DNA of 64,000 nucleotides, from NCBI RefSeq assembly GCF_028767185.1, contig NZ_JARACK010000001.1, forward strand, positions 62,001 through 126,000, in the 5' to 3' direction. The stretch is from Mangrovimonas aestuarii. Lineage in GTDB: Bacteria; Bacteroidota; Bacteroidia; Flavobacteriales; Flavobacteriaceae. A program made the position numbers and the translations under genes. Each line of letters begins with the position of its first letter. The stretch's first letter is position 1. Of the stretch, positions 17,138 through 27,272 are shown in pieces. The notes under the pieces are model-generated. The model did no database searches. It saw nothing but the letters and a program-made list of their open reading frames with translations, and was not told the DNA's origin.

Positions 17138-20100
17138 ATGAGACATCTCTTGCTTTGTTTTAGTTTATTTTTCTGTATTAGTTTATTCTCCCAAGATGAT
17201 TACTATGAAAAGGAATGGGAAGAAGTCATCTCTTTAGAGCAAGAGGGCCTTCCCAAATCCGCTTTAACTTTAGTGGAAAAGCTATCCAAACAAGCCGAGC
17301 AAGATGGCAATACTCCACAACAGATAAAAGCCTTACTCTTTAAAAGCAAATACGCCTTAATTCTTGAAGAGGATGCGCAGCTAAATATAGTTAACGATTT
17401 TAAGGATGCTATTAAACAACAGAAAGCACCAGCTAAAAACGTTTTAGAAAATATTCTGGCTAATCTTTATTGGCAATATTTCCAACAAAACCGTTACCGC
17501 TTTTACCAACGAACCAAAACTGAAGAGAAAGTTGATGAAAATGATTTTCGCACTTGGGATTTGGAAACTCTTTTTACCGAAACCCATAAATATTTCCAAA
17601 ACTCACTTAACAACGGCCTCATACTACAGCATACACCTGTAGAAAACTATAAGGTATTACTAGATACAGTTAAGAACTCGAAAACCTATCGCCCTACCCT
17701 ATTCGACTTACTGGCTCATAATGCCCTTGAGTTTTATAAATCGACTGAACATAGTGTTACCAAACCAGTCTATGCCTTTGAGATGGACAATCCGAAATAT
17801 CTGGCCGATGCAAAAACATTTTCTAGATTAAAACTAGAATCGAAAGATTCTACAGCATTAGAGCTTAATGCTATTAAAATCTACCAACGTTTAATTAATT
17901 TCCATTTAAAAGATGATAAACCCGATGCTCTGGTAGATGTAGATATATCCAGATTGCAATATGTTCGAGAGCACCTTACTTCTTCTGAAAAAGATAGGCT
18001 TTATTTAGAAACCTTAACAAATTCCAGTAAGGAGTACACCAGTAAATCTGTTTCTGGCCTTTACGATTTTGAGATTGCCCGACTATGGAATAATCAAGCG
18101 AATGAATACCATCCAAAAACCAACGACACTAATCGTTGGAAACGTAAAGACGCTTTACAACTCTGCAATAAAGTTATCAGTACATTCCCAAATAGTGATG
18201 CAGCAAAACAATGCACTACACTTAAATCTAGCATCCTTCAACCTTCAATTGGCATAACTTGTGAAGCTCATTTACCTATAAACACCAACTCCAAACTGTT
18301 GGTACAGTATAAAAACATTAAGCAAATTAATTTATTTGCTTACCCACTTACATTCGATCAAGTTAAAGCTTTCAATCAGATTTACCGTGAAGACGAGCAA
18401 AGAGCGTTCATCAAAACATTAAAAGCTTCAAAGGATTGGAATGCTCAATTACATGACGAAAACGATTATCAGAATCACACAACAGAAATCCTTTTACCGC
18501 CTCTTGAAAACGGACATTATCTTATTGTCGCCAAAGTAAATAATGAAAGTAACATCTTAGGGTTGACAACCACACAGGTTACAAACCTAGCCTTAGTGGA
18601 ACAAAGTGATACTAAAAGACAAGTTTACCAAATCATAGACCGCAATACCGGTAAATCAATCACCTATACCAATGTGATTGTCAATTACATAAAAGACTAC
18701 AGTTCACCAAAAATAAGCGAAACACATAAAACAAACGAAAAAGGAGAGTTTTGGATTGATAAATCCGAGACCATCAATCGTAGAAATATACATTTCGAAA
18801 TTAACCACAAAGGAGACAAAGCCCATTTTGGCGACTACTATATCAACAGAACCTATCGAGGCAACGGAAATGAAAACAAAACAAAATACAGTGCATTTAT
18901 TTTTACAGACCGTAGTATATACCGTCCCGGGCAAACCGTATACTTTAAGGCTATTGCCATAAAAACTAAAAATGGTAAGTCTGAAGTTTTACCAAACGAA
19001 GAAATCTATGTTGACTTAAGTGATGTCAATGGTGAGGAGATTGGTGAATTGGAACTAATCACTAATGAATTTGGCTCCGTAAGTGGACAATACATCCTCC
19101 CCAAAAATGGATTAACCGGTCAATATACAATAGAGGCATTCAGTGACAACATTGACTGGTCCGAAGCCTATATTTCTGTTGAAGAATATAAGCGTCCAAA
19201 ATTCAAAACCGAATTTAACCCTATAACTGATATTTTTAGGGTAAACGACAGCATTGAAGTAACCGGACAAGCTTTAGCTTATGCAGGAAGCAACATCAGT
19301 GACGCTCAAGTAACCTACCGTGTTCATAGAAAAGTAGAGTTACCACGCTGGTATTATTGGCACCGTCCTATGTACACCAGCGAACCGCAGGAAATAGCCT
19401 ATGGCACAACCACAACCAATGACAAAGGGAAATTTACCATCCTCTTCAAAGCTATTCCAGACACCGATGTAGAAAGGGCTAACAATCCTATTTTTCATTA
19501 CGAAATCACTGCCGAAGTTACCGACATTAACGGAGAAACAAGAACCACTACAACTACAGTAAACGTCGGCTATCATACGTTAACCGCTTCAATATCTATA
19601 GCAGAGGAATTGGATAAATCACTGAAAGACCATAAAATCAATATAAACACCCAAAACCTCAACGGAGAATTTGTACCTGCAAACGGAACAATACGCATCT
19701 ATAAATTACAGGCCCCAGACAAGGTTTTACGCAACAGACCATGGGCTGCACCAGACTACCCTGGATTTACCGAAAGTGAATTTAAAACGCTCTTCCCCCA
19801 TGAAGCCTATCAAGATGAAAACAATCCTGATTACTGGAAGAAAGGCGCATTGGTATTTAATGGTGATTTCAATACCGACATCTCCAAAACCATGGCCTTA
19901 GGAAAAATAAAAAACTGGGAGTCGGGTCTGTATATTATAGAACTAGAAAGCAAAGACCGCTTTAATCAAGTTATAAAAGATCAGGCTAGGATACGCCTTT
20001 ACAGTAACAAGGACAAAATTCCAGCAGACAACCAGTTGTTCTCTATTTCTACGGATAAAACAACCTATCAGCCAAAAGATGAAGTACAATTAAGCTTAGG

Positions 20101-23100
20101 TACAACCTTCGATAATTTGGCGGTAACAATTGCTATTGAAAAAGACCACATCATTACTAAAACCCAAACCATTCAACTGACAAAAGAAAAAAAGACAATC
20201 AATATCCCGGTAAACAAAGCCGATCTTGGTGGCTTTACAATACACTACAGCTTTGCCTTCCAAAACACTTTTGAAAGCAACAGCATAACCATCTCTGTTC
20301 CCTACCCTAAAACAGATTTGGAAATAGAGACCGTTACTTTTAGGGATAAACTGGAGCCAGGTACAGACGAACTATGGCAATTCAAAATAAAAGGCCCAAA
20401 AGGAGAACAGGTTTCCTCTGAGCTTTTGGCAAGCATGTACGATGCTTCATTGGATCAGTTTAAGCCTCACCAATGGCAATTCAATCCATTACAAAAATCA
20501 ACTTACTACTCGTATAACCATCGAGGTAATGGCGGTAGCTTTGGGACTAAAGGATTTCGAGTTTACAATCCAGTCAACAGAACATCTTACTTCACCAAAC
20601 GCTATGATCAATGGAATTGGTTTGGGTTTAGTTTTGGAAATCGCTACTTCATAAGACAACTCGAGAGTCAAGTTGCTGGAGTTGTTATCGAAGAAGACAA
20701 TGCATTAAACGAAGAAGTAGTGGCTGTAGGCTATGGTACTGCACCAGAAGTTCAAAAAGCTGAAGCTGATACCACGAATGGCTACCTACAGGGAGAAGCA
20801 ACTGGCGTAACTATTGAAGAAACAACCAATTTCTCAGACGTTCAAATTCGTAAAAACCTTGAAGAAACTGCCTTTTTCTTTCCCCAGCTACAAACTGATA
20901 AAGATGGAAATGTAAGTTTCAGCTTCACAACACCCGAAGCTTTAACTCAATGGAAATTGCAACTTTTAGCTCATACCAAGACATTGGAAAATAAAGTAGA
21001 AACACTTGAAACCGTTACCCAAAAGCAGCTTATGGTTATTCCTAATGCGCCACGCTTTTTAAGGGAAGGTGATAAGATTATTATTAGCAGTAAGATTAGT
21101 AACCTTTCTGAAGAAGCATTATCTGGGCAAGCGGCTTTACAATTGTTTGATGCCCTAACAGGAAACCCAATAGATGAACAGCTACAAAACAGCAACAATA
21201 TTAAACTGTTTACGGTAGATGAAAAAGGGAACACCCAAATATCATGGAGTTTATTTATTCCAGAAGGCATTAAGGCAGTTCAATATAAAATCATGGCAAA
21301 AGCTGGAGACTTTAGCGACGGTGAACAAAATGCATTACCTGTATTATCCAATCGCATGATAGTTACCGAAACCCTCCCCATGTGGGTGAAGTCTGGTGAA
21401 ACGCGAACATTCGTATTGGACAAACTAAAAACCAACACATCTACTACACTGAAAAACCATAAACTCACATTGGAAATCACTTCCAACCCTGCTTGGTATG
21501 CAGTACAAGCATTACCTTATCTTATGGAGTTCCCTTATGAATGCAACGAGCAAACTTTCTCCCGCTATTACTCCAATGCACTTGCAAGCCATATTGCCAA
21601 TTCCAACCCTCGTATTAAAGAGGTATTCAACCAATGGGCATCTCAAGATGCACTGATTTCCAATTTGGAGAAAAACGAAGAATTAAAATCGTTATTGATT
21701 CAAGAAACCCCTTGGTTACGCGATGCCCAAAGTGAAGCAGAACAGAAAAAACGAATTGGATTATTGTTCAACCTAAACAATCTAAACAACCAATTACAAG
21801 CCAATCTTAAAAAACTCGAACAAAACCAAATGAATAATGGAGCTTGGTCTTGGTTTAATGGCGGACGCCCTAACCGTTTTATCACGCAACACATTATCAG
21901 CGGATTTGGACACCTTTCAAAACTTAATGTCAAATCGAGCGGAGTCGAGACTTCTCAAATGATTCAAAAAGCTGTCGCCTATCTCGACGGTGAATTCATC
22001 AAGGAATATAAGGATTTAACCAAATACAATAAAGATATCGATCTTAGTCAGGACCATCTAAGCTATTCTCAACTGCATTATTTGTACATGAGAAGCTTTT
22101 ACCCTGATATTAAAAAATCCAAAGAAACTGAAAAAGTAACCGATTATTACCTTACACAAATCGAAAAATATTGGTTAAAACGTTCACTTTATGCAAAGGG
22201 ATTAATGGTGTTGATTTCCCATAGAAATGACAACTCAAAAATGACCGACAAAATCATAAAATCATTGAAAGAAACCAGTATCACTTCCGATGAACTGGGA
22301 ATGTACTGGAAAGACAATACCAACTCCCTGTATTGGCACCAAGCTCCTATTGAAACACAAGCTTTGATGATTGAGGTATTCAGTGAGGTTGCTCCAGACA
22401 CAGAAACTATTGATCTATTAAAAATATGGTTGCTTAAAAACAAACAAACCAATAGCTGGAAAACCACTAAAGCTACTACAGAAGCAGTCTACGCACTATT
22501 ACTACAAGGCAGCGATTGGTTAAGTGTTACTGATACTGTAGATTTAACGATAGGGGGAGAATCTATTGCGGAGGAAAAACTGGATGAAGTAAAATCTGAA
22601 GCTGGTACTGGTTATTTCAAAACGTCTTGGACAGCAAACGAAATCACTCCCAATATGAGTGAGGTTACCATCACCAAAAACGATAAGGGTATTGCTTGGG
22701 GAAGCTTATACTGGCAATATTTTGAAGATTTGGATAAAATCACACCCGCCGAATCACCGTTTCAGTTAAAAAAACAACTTTTTAAAAGAACCTATTCAGA
22801 TACTGGTGAATTGCTAACTCCAATCAATGAGAATTCAACATTAAAGGTTGGTGACTTAGTTCGTGTTAGAATTGAGCTGCGATCCGACCGTGCGATGGAA
22901 TTTTTACACATGAAAGACATGCGCGCTTCAGGATTGGAACCTCTAAATGTACTATCGCAATATAAATGGCAAGATGGTTTGGGTTATTATGAAAGTACTA
23001 AAGATGTCGCTACCCATTTCTTCTTTGACTATTTGCCCAAAGGTGTATTTGTATTCGAATACGATTTAAGGGTAAACAACGAAGGAGAGTTCTCAAATGG

Positions 23101-23185
23101 TATTACAACCATTCAAAGTATGTACGCTCCAGAATTTAGCAGTCACAGTGAAGGCATTCGCATAACTACAATAGGAAACAATTAA
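17138..23185 (+). CDS. Bacterial alpha-2-macroglobulin family protein with thioester motif
   Basis: A 2015-residue secreted protein with signal peptide (HLLLCFSLFFCISLFSQ). Residues ~20-370 are helical and TPR-like. Macroglobulin MG domains follow: KYSAFIFTDRSIYRPGQTVYFK near 580 is the MG2 signature. The A2M domain (PF00207) begins near TAFFFPQLQTDKDGNVSFSF, just after residue 1220. The thioester motif CNEQ is at 1469-1472 (PYECNEQTF), followed by the terpenoid-cyclase-like domain (NGAWSWFNGGRPNRF, TTEAVYALLL) and a C-terminal receptor-binding-like domain. Family members trap attacking proteases through the thioester. Just before the A2M domain, where the bait region is expected, residues 1192-1201 read EEVVAVGYGT, the linker signature of SusC plugs. 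It is monocistronic and ends in a strong terminator. Confidence 0.94.
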   Translation: MRHLLLCFSLFFCISLFSQDDYYEKEWEEVISLEQEGLPKSALTLVEKLSKQAEQDGNTPQQIKALLFKSKYALILEEDAQLNIVNDFKDAIKQQKAPAKNVLENILANLYWQYFQQNRYRFYQRTKTEEKVDENDFRTWDLETLFTETHKYFQNSLNNGLILQHTPVENYKVLLDTVKNSKTYRPTLFDLLAHNALEFYKSTEHSVTKPVYAFEMDNPKYLADAKTFSRLKLESKDSTALELNAIKIYQRLINFHLKDDKPDALVDVDISRLQYVREHLTSSEKDRLYLETLTNSSKEYTSKSVSGLYDFEIARLWNNQANEYHPKTNDTNRWKRKDALQLCNKVISTFPNSDAAKQCTTLKSSILQPSIGITCEAHLPINTNSKLLVQYKNIKQINLFAYPLTFDQVKAFNQIYREDEQRAFIKTLKASKDWNAQLHDENDYQNHTTEILLPPLENGHYLIVAKVNNESNILGLTTTQVTNLALVEQSDTKRQVYQIIDRNTGKSITYTNVIVNYIKDYSSPKISETHKTNEKGEFWIDKSETINRRNIHFEINHKGDKAHFGDYYINRTYRGNGNENKTKYSAFIFTDRSIYRPGQTVYFKAIAIKTKNGKSEVLPNEEIYVDLSDVNGEEIGELELITNEFGSVSGQYILPKNGLTGQYTIEAFSDNIDWSEAYISVEEYKRPKFKTEFNPITDIFRVNDSIEVTGQALAYAGSNISDAQVTYRVHRKVELPRWYYWHRPMYTSEPQEIAYGTTTTNDKGKFTILFKAIPDTDVERANNPIFHYEITAEVTDINGETRTTTTTVNVGYHTLTASISIAEELDKSLKDHKININTQNLNGEFVPANGTIRIYKLQAPDKVLRNRPWAAPDYPGFTESEFKTLFPHEAYQDENNPDYWKKGALVFNGDFNTDISKTMALGKIKNWESGLYIIELESKDRFNQVIKDQARIRLYSNKDKIPADNQLFSISTDKTTYQPKDEVQLSLGTTFDNLAVTIAIEKDHIITKTQTIQLTKEKKTINIPVNKADLGGFTIHYSFAFQNTFESNSITISVPYPKTDLEIETVTFRDKLEPGTDELWQFKIKGPKGEQVSSELLASMYDASLDQFKPHQWQFNPLQKSTYYSYNHRGNGGSFGTKGFRVYNPVNRTSYFTKRYDQWNWFGFSFGNRYFIRQLESQVAGVVIEEDNALNEEVVAVGYGTAPEVQKAEADTTNGYLQGEATGVTIEETTNFSDVQIRKNLEETAFFFPQLQTDKDGNVSFSFTTPEALTQWKLQLLAHTKTLENKVETLETVTQKQLMVIPNAPRFLREGDKIIISSKISNLSEEALSGQAALQLFDALTGNPIDEQLQNSNNIKLFTVDEKGNTQISWSLFIPEGIKAVQYKIMAKAGDFSDGEQNALPVLSNRMIVTETLPMWVKSGETRTFVLDKLKTNTSTTLKNHKLTLEITSNPAWYAVQALPYLMEFPYECNEQTFSRYYSNALASHIANSNPRIKEVFNQWASQDALISNLEKNEELKSLLIQETPWLRDAQSEAEQKKRIGLLFNLNNLNNQLQANLKKLEQNQMNNGAWSWFNGGRPNRFITQHIISGFGHLSKLNVKSSGVETSQMIQKAVAYLDGEFIKEYKDLTKYNKDIDLSQDHLSYSQLHYLYMRSFYPDIKKSKETEKVTDYYLTQIEKYWLKRSLYAKGLMVLISHRNDNSKMTDKIIKSLKETSITSDELGMYWKDNTNSLYWHQAPIETQALMIEVFSEVAPDTETIDLLKIWLLKNKQTNSWKTTKATTEAVYALLLQGSDWLSVTDTVDLTIGGESIAEEKLDEVKSEAGTGYFKTSWTANEITPNMSEVTITKNDKGIAWGSLYWQYFEDLDKITPAESPFQLKKQLFKRTYSDTGELLTPINENSTLKVGDLVRVRIELRSDRAMEFLHMKDMRASGLEPLNVLSQYKWQDGLGYYESTKDVATHFFFDYLPKGVFVFEYDLRVNNEGEFSNGITTIQSMYAPEFSSHSEGIRITTIGNN

Positions 23186-23205
23186 TTCAAATGTTTACTA
23201 AAGAA

Positions 23206-23237
23206 AAAGCCGCAAAAAATATTTTGCGGCTTTTTTT
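23206..23237. terminator. Bidirectional terminator
   Basis: A 9-bp stem, GCCGCAAAA (23209-23217) and TTTTGCGGC (23222-23230), with a 4-base loop is followed by seven T on the plus strand and preceded by AAAAA, so it can also end the convergent minus-strand transcript. It serves the alpha-2-macroglobulin gene and the small membrane protein gene. Confidence 0.93.
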
Positions 23238-23258
23238 ATATCAATTCAGCTTAACAAT

Positions 23259-23498
23259 TTAAATTCTTAAGTCCTTTTTATTTTTCCTAACTAGCAAGTT
23301 TACCAACATGGGTAACACAAAAACAAATAATGAAGTGAATATAGAATCCATTAAATCTTTATCCATAAAAAAATACATAATTATAAATAAAGCTATTGAA
23401 CATAACACATAAGAAGCTACAGACAATTTAATTGATATTCCACTCATAGGATTTTCATTATTATAATTGCGAATATAATCTATTTGGAATTGTGACAA
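23259..23498 (-). CDS. Small membrane protein
   Basis: A 79-residue protein if translation starts at TTG (23498), 13 bases after the SDR stop codon, or 62 residues from the ATG at 23447 (MSGISIKLS). Two hydrophobic segments are clear, SVASYVLCSIALFIIMYFF and IFTSLFVFVLPMLVNLLV, followed by a basic tail (RKNKKDLRI), predicting a two-helix inner-membrane protein. No homologue recognised. It is probably co-transcribed with the SDR gene and ended by the bidirectional terminator. Confidence 0.6.
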   Translation of the reverse strand: MSQFQIDYIRNYNNENPMSGISIKLSVASYVLCSIALFIIMYFFMDKDLMDSIFTSLFVFVLPMLVNLLVRKNKKDLRI

Positions 23499-23511
23499 TA
23501 AAGAATCGACC

Positions 23512-24237
23512 TTATTTTACAGGTGGCATCGCTGGTCGCACCTCAATCTTGCTAGGTAAGGTTCTTGGATTCATTTTCAACAGATCTACCACCATTTGCC
23601 CTAGATCTTCAATCTGTATTTTCCAAGCATCACTGGAATCTGGTTCGTTACCATTAAAATAAGTAGAAACAGAACCCGGCATAATGGTACTCACTTTTAT
23701 ACCATATTGCCTTAGATCTAACATTACAGCTTGAGTGAATCCTGTTAATCCGAACTTACTGGCATTATAAGCAGAACCTTGAGCAAAGAAATTTGTTCCT
23801 GCCAAACTGGAAATCGTAATATAATACCCTTTACTTTTCTTTAAGGCCTCCACACTAGCTTTAATGGTATAAAATGGCCCCGTTAAGTTAGTATCTATAG
23901 TTTCTTGCCATTGCTGAGCAGTTAGGTTTTCTATACTACCAAAATGACCTATCCCTGCATTCGCTATAACAATATCCAATTGACCAAACTCTTTTATAGT
24001 AGCATCAACAGCAGCTTTCTGACTGTTAAAGTCTCTAACATCGGCTGGAATCCCAATTGCTTTTGCTCCAGTATCTATTGTTTTGTTCAATGTGTTAGCG
24101 GCAACTTCTACCGATTCTTTTTCTCGCCCGGTAATGGCAACATGAATTCCTTCGTTCATTAAACATTGAGCTATTCCGTAACCAATACCCTTGGTTCCAC
24201 CGGTTATCAAAGCAACTTTATTATTTAATTCTATCAT
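23512..24237 (-). CDS. SDR family oxidoreductase
   Basis: A 241-residue classical short-chain dehydrogenase/reductase. The cofactor motif is TGGTKGIGYG (13-22), the structural motif IANAGIG, and the catalytic residues are Ser in TISSLAG and the Tyr/Lys of YNASK. TGREKESV after the second strand, with Arg, suggests NADP(H). IMPGSVSTYFNG is the usual loop after the active site. Similar proteins are often annotated as 3-oxoacyl-ACP reductase-like; the substrate is not predictable here. TAAATTTG, a -7 box, lies upstream. Confidence 0.92.
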   Translation of the reverse strand: MIELNNKVALITGGTKGIGYGIAQCLMNEGIHVAITGREKESVEVAANTLNKTIDTGAKAIGIPADVRDFNSQKAAVDATIKEFGQLDIVIANAGIGHFGSIENLTAQQWQETIDTNLTGPFYTIKASVEALKKSKGYYITISSLAGTNFFAQGSAYNASKFGLTGFTQAVMLDLRQYGIKVSTIMPGSVSTYFNGNEPDSSDAWKIQIEDLGQMVVDLLKMNPRTLPSKIEVRPAMPPVK

Positions 24238-24254
24238 GACTTTAAGTGTTTTCC

Positions 24255-24262
24255 CAAATTTA
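24255..24262 (-). promoter_or_regulatory. -7 promoter box for the SDR gene
   Basis: On the minus strand TAAATTTG matches TAnnTTTG and lies 17 bases upstream of the SDR ATG. A -33 TTG at the right distance is not evident. Confidence 0.5.
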
Positions 24263-24320
24263 AGAAATAGAGCAAAAACATTTAAGGGAACAAGGAAAAG
24301 ATGTTTTCCATATAGGAAAT

Positions 24321-24845
24321 CTACTTAGTCTTTGGAGGGTACCCATCCAAAACCTTATCGACAATACGCTGTAAAAAGTCTTCTCGCTCAGTTGGAGTAG
24401 CAGAAGAACTAAGCGTCCCTGCGCTTATAGCTTGCCATATCAATCCTTTATCCTGATCTACAAAATTGAAGATAATCTCTCGGTTTAGATTACTATATCC
24501 CAACGGTATTCCTACAGACACACCTCCACCAACATCGCCTCCTGTTCCTCCAACACCAATACCAACATTACTTTGTTGGGTGTCTTGGTAAGTTGAACTG
24601 CGGATATCAACCAAAAAATCGGGGTTATCCGATTTAGCGAATCCCATGTCTTGCATTTTGGTATCAAAAGCACTGAACAGTCGTTTATTGTCCAATTCAC
24701 TTAAACCGGTATTAATATCAGAAAAGTAATTGTAGGTTTTGTACTGCGTAAAGTCTATGGTTCTGTCGTAGTCGTAGTTTACTTGTACGCCACAAGAAAC
24801 CAAGGCAGCAATTAAGGCAAACGCCAAGAAGTATCTCATATTCAA
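24321..24845 (-). CDS. DUF4136 lipoprotein
   Basis: A 174-residue lipoprotein with lipobox ending at Cys18 (LVSC). The mature part begins VQVNYDYDRTIDFTQYKTYNYF, followed by FSAFDTKMQDMGF, DFLVDIRSS, a Gly-rich stretch around VGIGVGGTGGDVGGG, and IIFNFVDQDKGLIWQAISAGTL, the standard layout of DUF4136. It is expected in the periplasm or outer membrane. Function unknown in the family. No neighbour suggests a role; 83 bases separate it from the SDR gene. Confidence 0.9.
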   Translation of the reverse strand: MNMRYFLAFALIAALVSCGVQVNYDYDRTIDFTQYKTYNYFSDINTGLSELDNKRLFSAFDTKMQDMGFAKSDNPDFLVDIRSSTYQDTQQSNVGIGVGGTGGDVGGGVSVGIPLGYSNLNREIIFNFVDQDKGLIWQAISAGTLSSSATPTEREDFLQRIVDKVLDGYPPKTK

Positions 24846-24957
24846 CTTGTATTAGTTTTAACACAAGTTAATGAAAACCAATGATATTGAAAAAGGGTCC
24901 AATACAACTTTGAAAGTTAAGTTACATTGGACTCTTTTAAACTAAATATTTTTATGA

Positions 24958-25956
24958 TTAATCATTCAGCATTGACCAAAGCTTATCCTTAAGTTCGGTA
25001 AGTCCTTTTTGGGCAACAGATGAAATAAACATGTAATCTACTGGTAAGGTTTCATCCAACTCAGCTTTCAATTCGGCTTTAAGCTCATCATCCAACATAT
25101 CGGATTTGGAAATCACTACAAAGCGTTCCTTATCCAACATCTCTGGATTATATCGTCGTAATTCATCCAAAAGAATATCGTATTGTTTCCTAACATCATC
25201 TGCATCAGCTGGAATTAAAAACAACAGTGTTGAGTTACGCTCTATATGTCTTAAAAAGTAATGCCCTAAGCCTCTTCCTTCGGCAGCTCCTTCAATGATA
25301 CCAGGAATATCTGCTATTACAAAGGTTTGGTAGTCGCGGTATTTCACAATACCGAGGTTAGGTTTCAATGTAGTAAACTCGTAATCGGCTATTTTTGGTT
25401 TAGCCGCAGTTAGCACCGACAGTAAAGTAGATTTCCCTGCGTTAGGAAAACCTACCAAGCCAACATCGGCCAATACTTTTAATTCTAGAGTGATATTCTT
25501 TTCCTCTCCGGGAATACCTGGTTGCGCATAACGAGGTGTTTGGTTCGTAGCACTTTTAAAATGCCAGTTCCCCTTACCTCCTTTACCACCTTCAGCAATG
25601 ATTCTTTCTTCACCATGCTCGGTAACCTCAAAAAGGATTTCATTGGTTTCGGTATCGCGAATTACCGTTCCCAATGGCACCTCCATATACACATCAGCAC
25701 CATCGGCACCAGTACTACGCTGTTTTCCACCGGCACCACCATGCTCGGCTTTAAAGTGTCTTTTAAACTTATAGGTAAAAAGAGTCCAAAGGTTTTTGTT
25801 TCCCTTTAGGATAACATGCCCTCCACGACCACCGTCACCACCATCAGGGCCTCCTTTGGCAATATACTTTTCACGGTGTAAGTGCATAGAACCTTTCCCT
25901 CCTTTACCAGAAGACACATGAAGCTTTACATAATCTACAAAATTCCCTTCAGTCAT
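24958..25956 (-). CDS. obg: GTPase Obg/CgtA
   Basis: A 332-residue Obg GTPase. The N-terminal Obg fold (1-158) is glycine-rich with [41 protein letters not shown]. The G domain has G1 GFPNAGKST, the G2 Thr in [10 protein letters not shown]3 DIPGIIEGA and G4 SKSD. Obg works in late 50S ribosome assembly and stress signalling. It lacks the C-terminal OCT extension found in B. subtilis Obg, as is usual for short Obg proteins. It follows hpt-adk by 79 bases on the same strand, so the two may be co-transcribed. Confidence 0.96.
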   Translation of the reverse strand: MTEGNFVDYVKLHVSSGKGGKGSMHLHREKYIAKGGPDGGDGGRGGHVILKGNKNLWTLFTYKFKRHFKAEHGGAGGKQRSTGADGADVYMEVPLGTVIRDTETNEILFEVTEHGEERIIAEGGKGGKGNWHFKSATNQTPRYAQPGIPGEEKNITLELKVLADVGLVGFPNAGKSTLLSVLTAAKPKIADYEFTTLKPNLGIVKYRDYQTFVIADIPGIIEGAAEGRGLGHYFLRHIERNSTLLFLIPADADDVRKQYDILLDELRRYNPEMLDKERFVVISKSDMLDDELKAELKAELDETLPVDYMFISSVAQKGLTELKDKLWSMLND

Positions 25957-26035
25957 AATCGTTGTGTACTTCCGTAATGTGCACGAAAGTGTTTATCAAA
26001 AAAATTGAAATCAGTCTAAAATCTATTTTAGTGCA

Positions 26036-27145
26036 TTACAGTGAATCGATAACATCACTCAAACGCTGAGTAATCTCGGCAATGCTACCAACCCCGTTTA
26101 CACCATAATACTTATTCTGCTCAGAATAGTAATTCTTTAAAATTGCAGTTTTGTTATAGTATTCTGTGATACGGTTTCTAATAATAGATTCATCTGCATC
26201 ATCAGGTCTACCACTTGTTTTTCCACGCTCCAACAAACGTTCTACAAGAATTTCATCTTCAACTTCTAAAGCGATCATTGCACTAATAGCAGAGTCCTTG
26301 CTTTCCATCAAGCTTTCTAAAGCTTTAGCTTGAGCTTCAGTTCTTGGAAAACCGTCAAAGATAAATCCATTGGCTCCAGCGTTCTTTTCTACCTCGGCTT
26401 CAAGCATATCGATAGTTACTTGATCTGGTACCAACTCCCCTTTGTCGATGTATGACTTCGCCAACATCCCCAAAGCGGTTTCATTTTTTATGTTATATCT
26501 AAATACATCACCAGTAGAGATGTGTACTAAATTGTATTTTTCCTTTAAAAATTCGGCTTGCGTACCTTTTCCTGCACCCGGAGGTCCAAACAGGACTAAA
26601 TTTGTCATGTGTTGTGTTGTTTTTATTTGGTAAACTTCGGGTAAATCACGCCCTAACCCATCGTAGTCCAGTCCGTAACCTACAATAAATTTATCAGGGA
26701 TTTCAATACCCACATAATGTATCTTAAAATCACGTTTGTATGCATCTGGCTTATAGAATAGTGTCGCAATTTTCAAGTCCTTTACATTTTCGTTCTTAAA
26801 AATGCGGTGCACTTCTGCCAGAGTACTACCAGTATCAATAATGTCTTCCAGAATAACCACTGTTCGTCCAGTTAAATCTTGGGTTAGCCCAATAAGTCTC
26901 TGAATATCTTCAGTTGACTTCAACCCTTCGTATGAAGCGAGTTTAATAAATGTCACTTCACAGGGTTTTGGATATTTTTTCACAAAATCGCTCACAACCA
27001 TGAACGATCCGTTTAGAATCCCAACAAATACGGGCACCTCGTCACCTACATCAGCTGCAATACGGTCTACCATATTTTGTAGGGTAGCGTCTATTTTTTC
27101 AGAAGAAATGAACGGTTTAAAGTATTTGTCGTGAAGCTTAATCAT
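26036..27145 (-). CDS. Fused hypoxanthine phosphoribosyltransferase-adenylate kinase
   Basis: One 369-residue frame holds two complete purine enzymes. Residues 1-~173 are a hypoxanthine phosphoribosyltransferase (VFVGILNGSFMV, FIKLASYEG, PRPP loop VVILEDIIDTGST, VGYGLDYDGLGRDLP). Residues 180-369 are a full adenylate kinase with P-loop LFGPPGAGKGTQAE, GFPRTEAQA and RLLERGKTSGRPDD. The linker is only QIKTTQH and its DNA, rich in A and C, looks like an ordinary flavobacterial leader in front of the internal ATG at 26608. The first half makes IMP/GMP from bases, the second interconverts AMP, ADP and ATP. A -7 box lies upstream. purK-purE are divergent, so the locus groups purine genes. Confidence 0.95.
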   Translation of the reverse strand: MIKLHDKYFKPFISSEKIDATLQNMVDRIAADVGDEVPVFVGILNGSFMVVSDFVKKYPKPCEVTFIKLASYEGLKSTEDIQRLIGLTQDLTGRTVVILEDIIDTGSTLAEVHRIFKNENVKDLKIATLFYKPDAYKRDFKIHYVGIEIPDKFIVGYGLDYDGLGRDLPEVYQIKTTQHMTNLVLFGPPGAGKGTQAEFLKEKYNLVHISTGDVFRYNIKNETALGMLAKSYIDKGELVPDQVTIDMLEAEVEKNAGANGFIFDGFPRTEAQAKALESLMESKDSAISAMIALEVEDEILVERLLERGKTSGRPDDADESIIRNRITEYYNKTAILKNYYSEQNKYYGVNGVGSIAEITQRLSDVIDSL

Positions 27146-27179
27146 GGAAGACTAACTTAATTTTTTGGTTAATTCTTGG

Positions 27180-27187
27180 CAAAGATA
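27180..27187 (-). promoter_or_regulatory. -7 promoter box for hpt-adk
   Basis: On the minus strand TATCTTTG, an exact TAnnTTTG match, is 34 bases before the ATG of the fusion gene. No clear -33 TTG. Confidence 0.6.
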
Positions 27188-27272
27188 ATGATTTGATACC
27201 GATTACAGTATACCACTCACTAAATTAGCCTTTTTGCCCGACTTTTATTCCTGTGGATTACATATTTAAGTG

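Noticed and set aside
20660-20810. VGYGT segment taken as a frameshifted join with a SusC gene
   Set aside because: The frame runs through without a break and the flanking protein is consistently alpha-2-macroglobulin, so an assembly join is not supported; the motif is kept as a finding.
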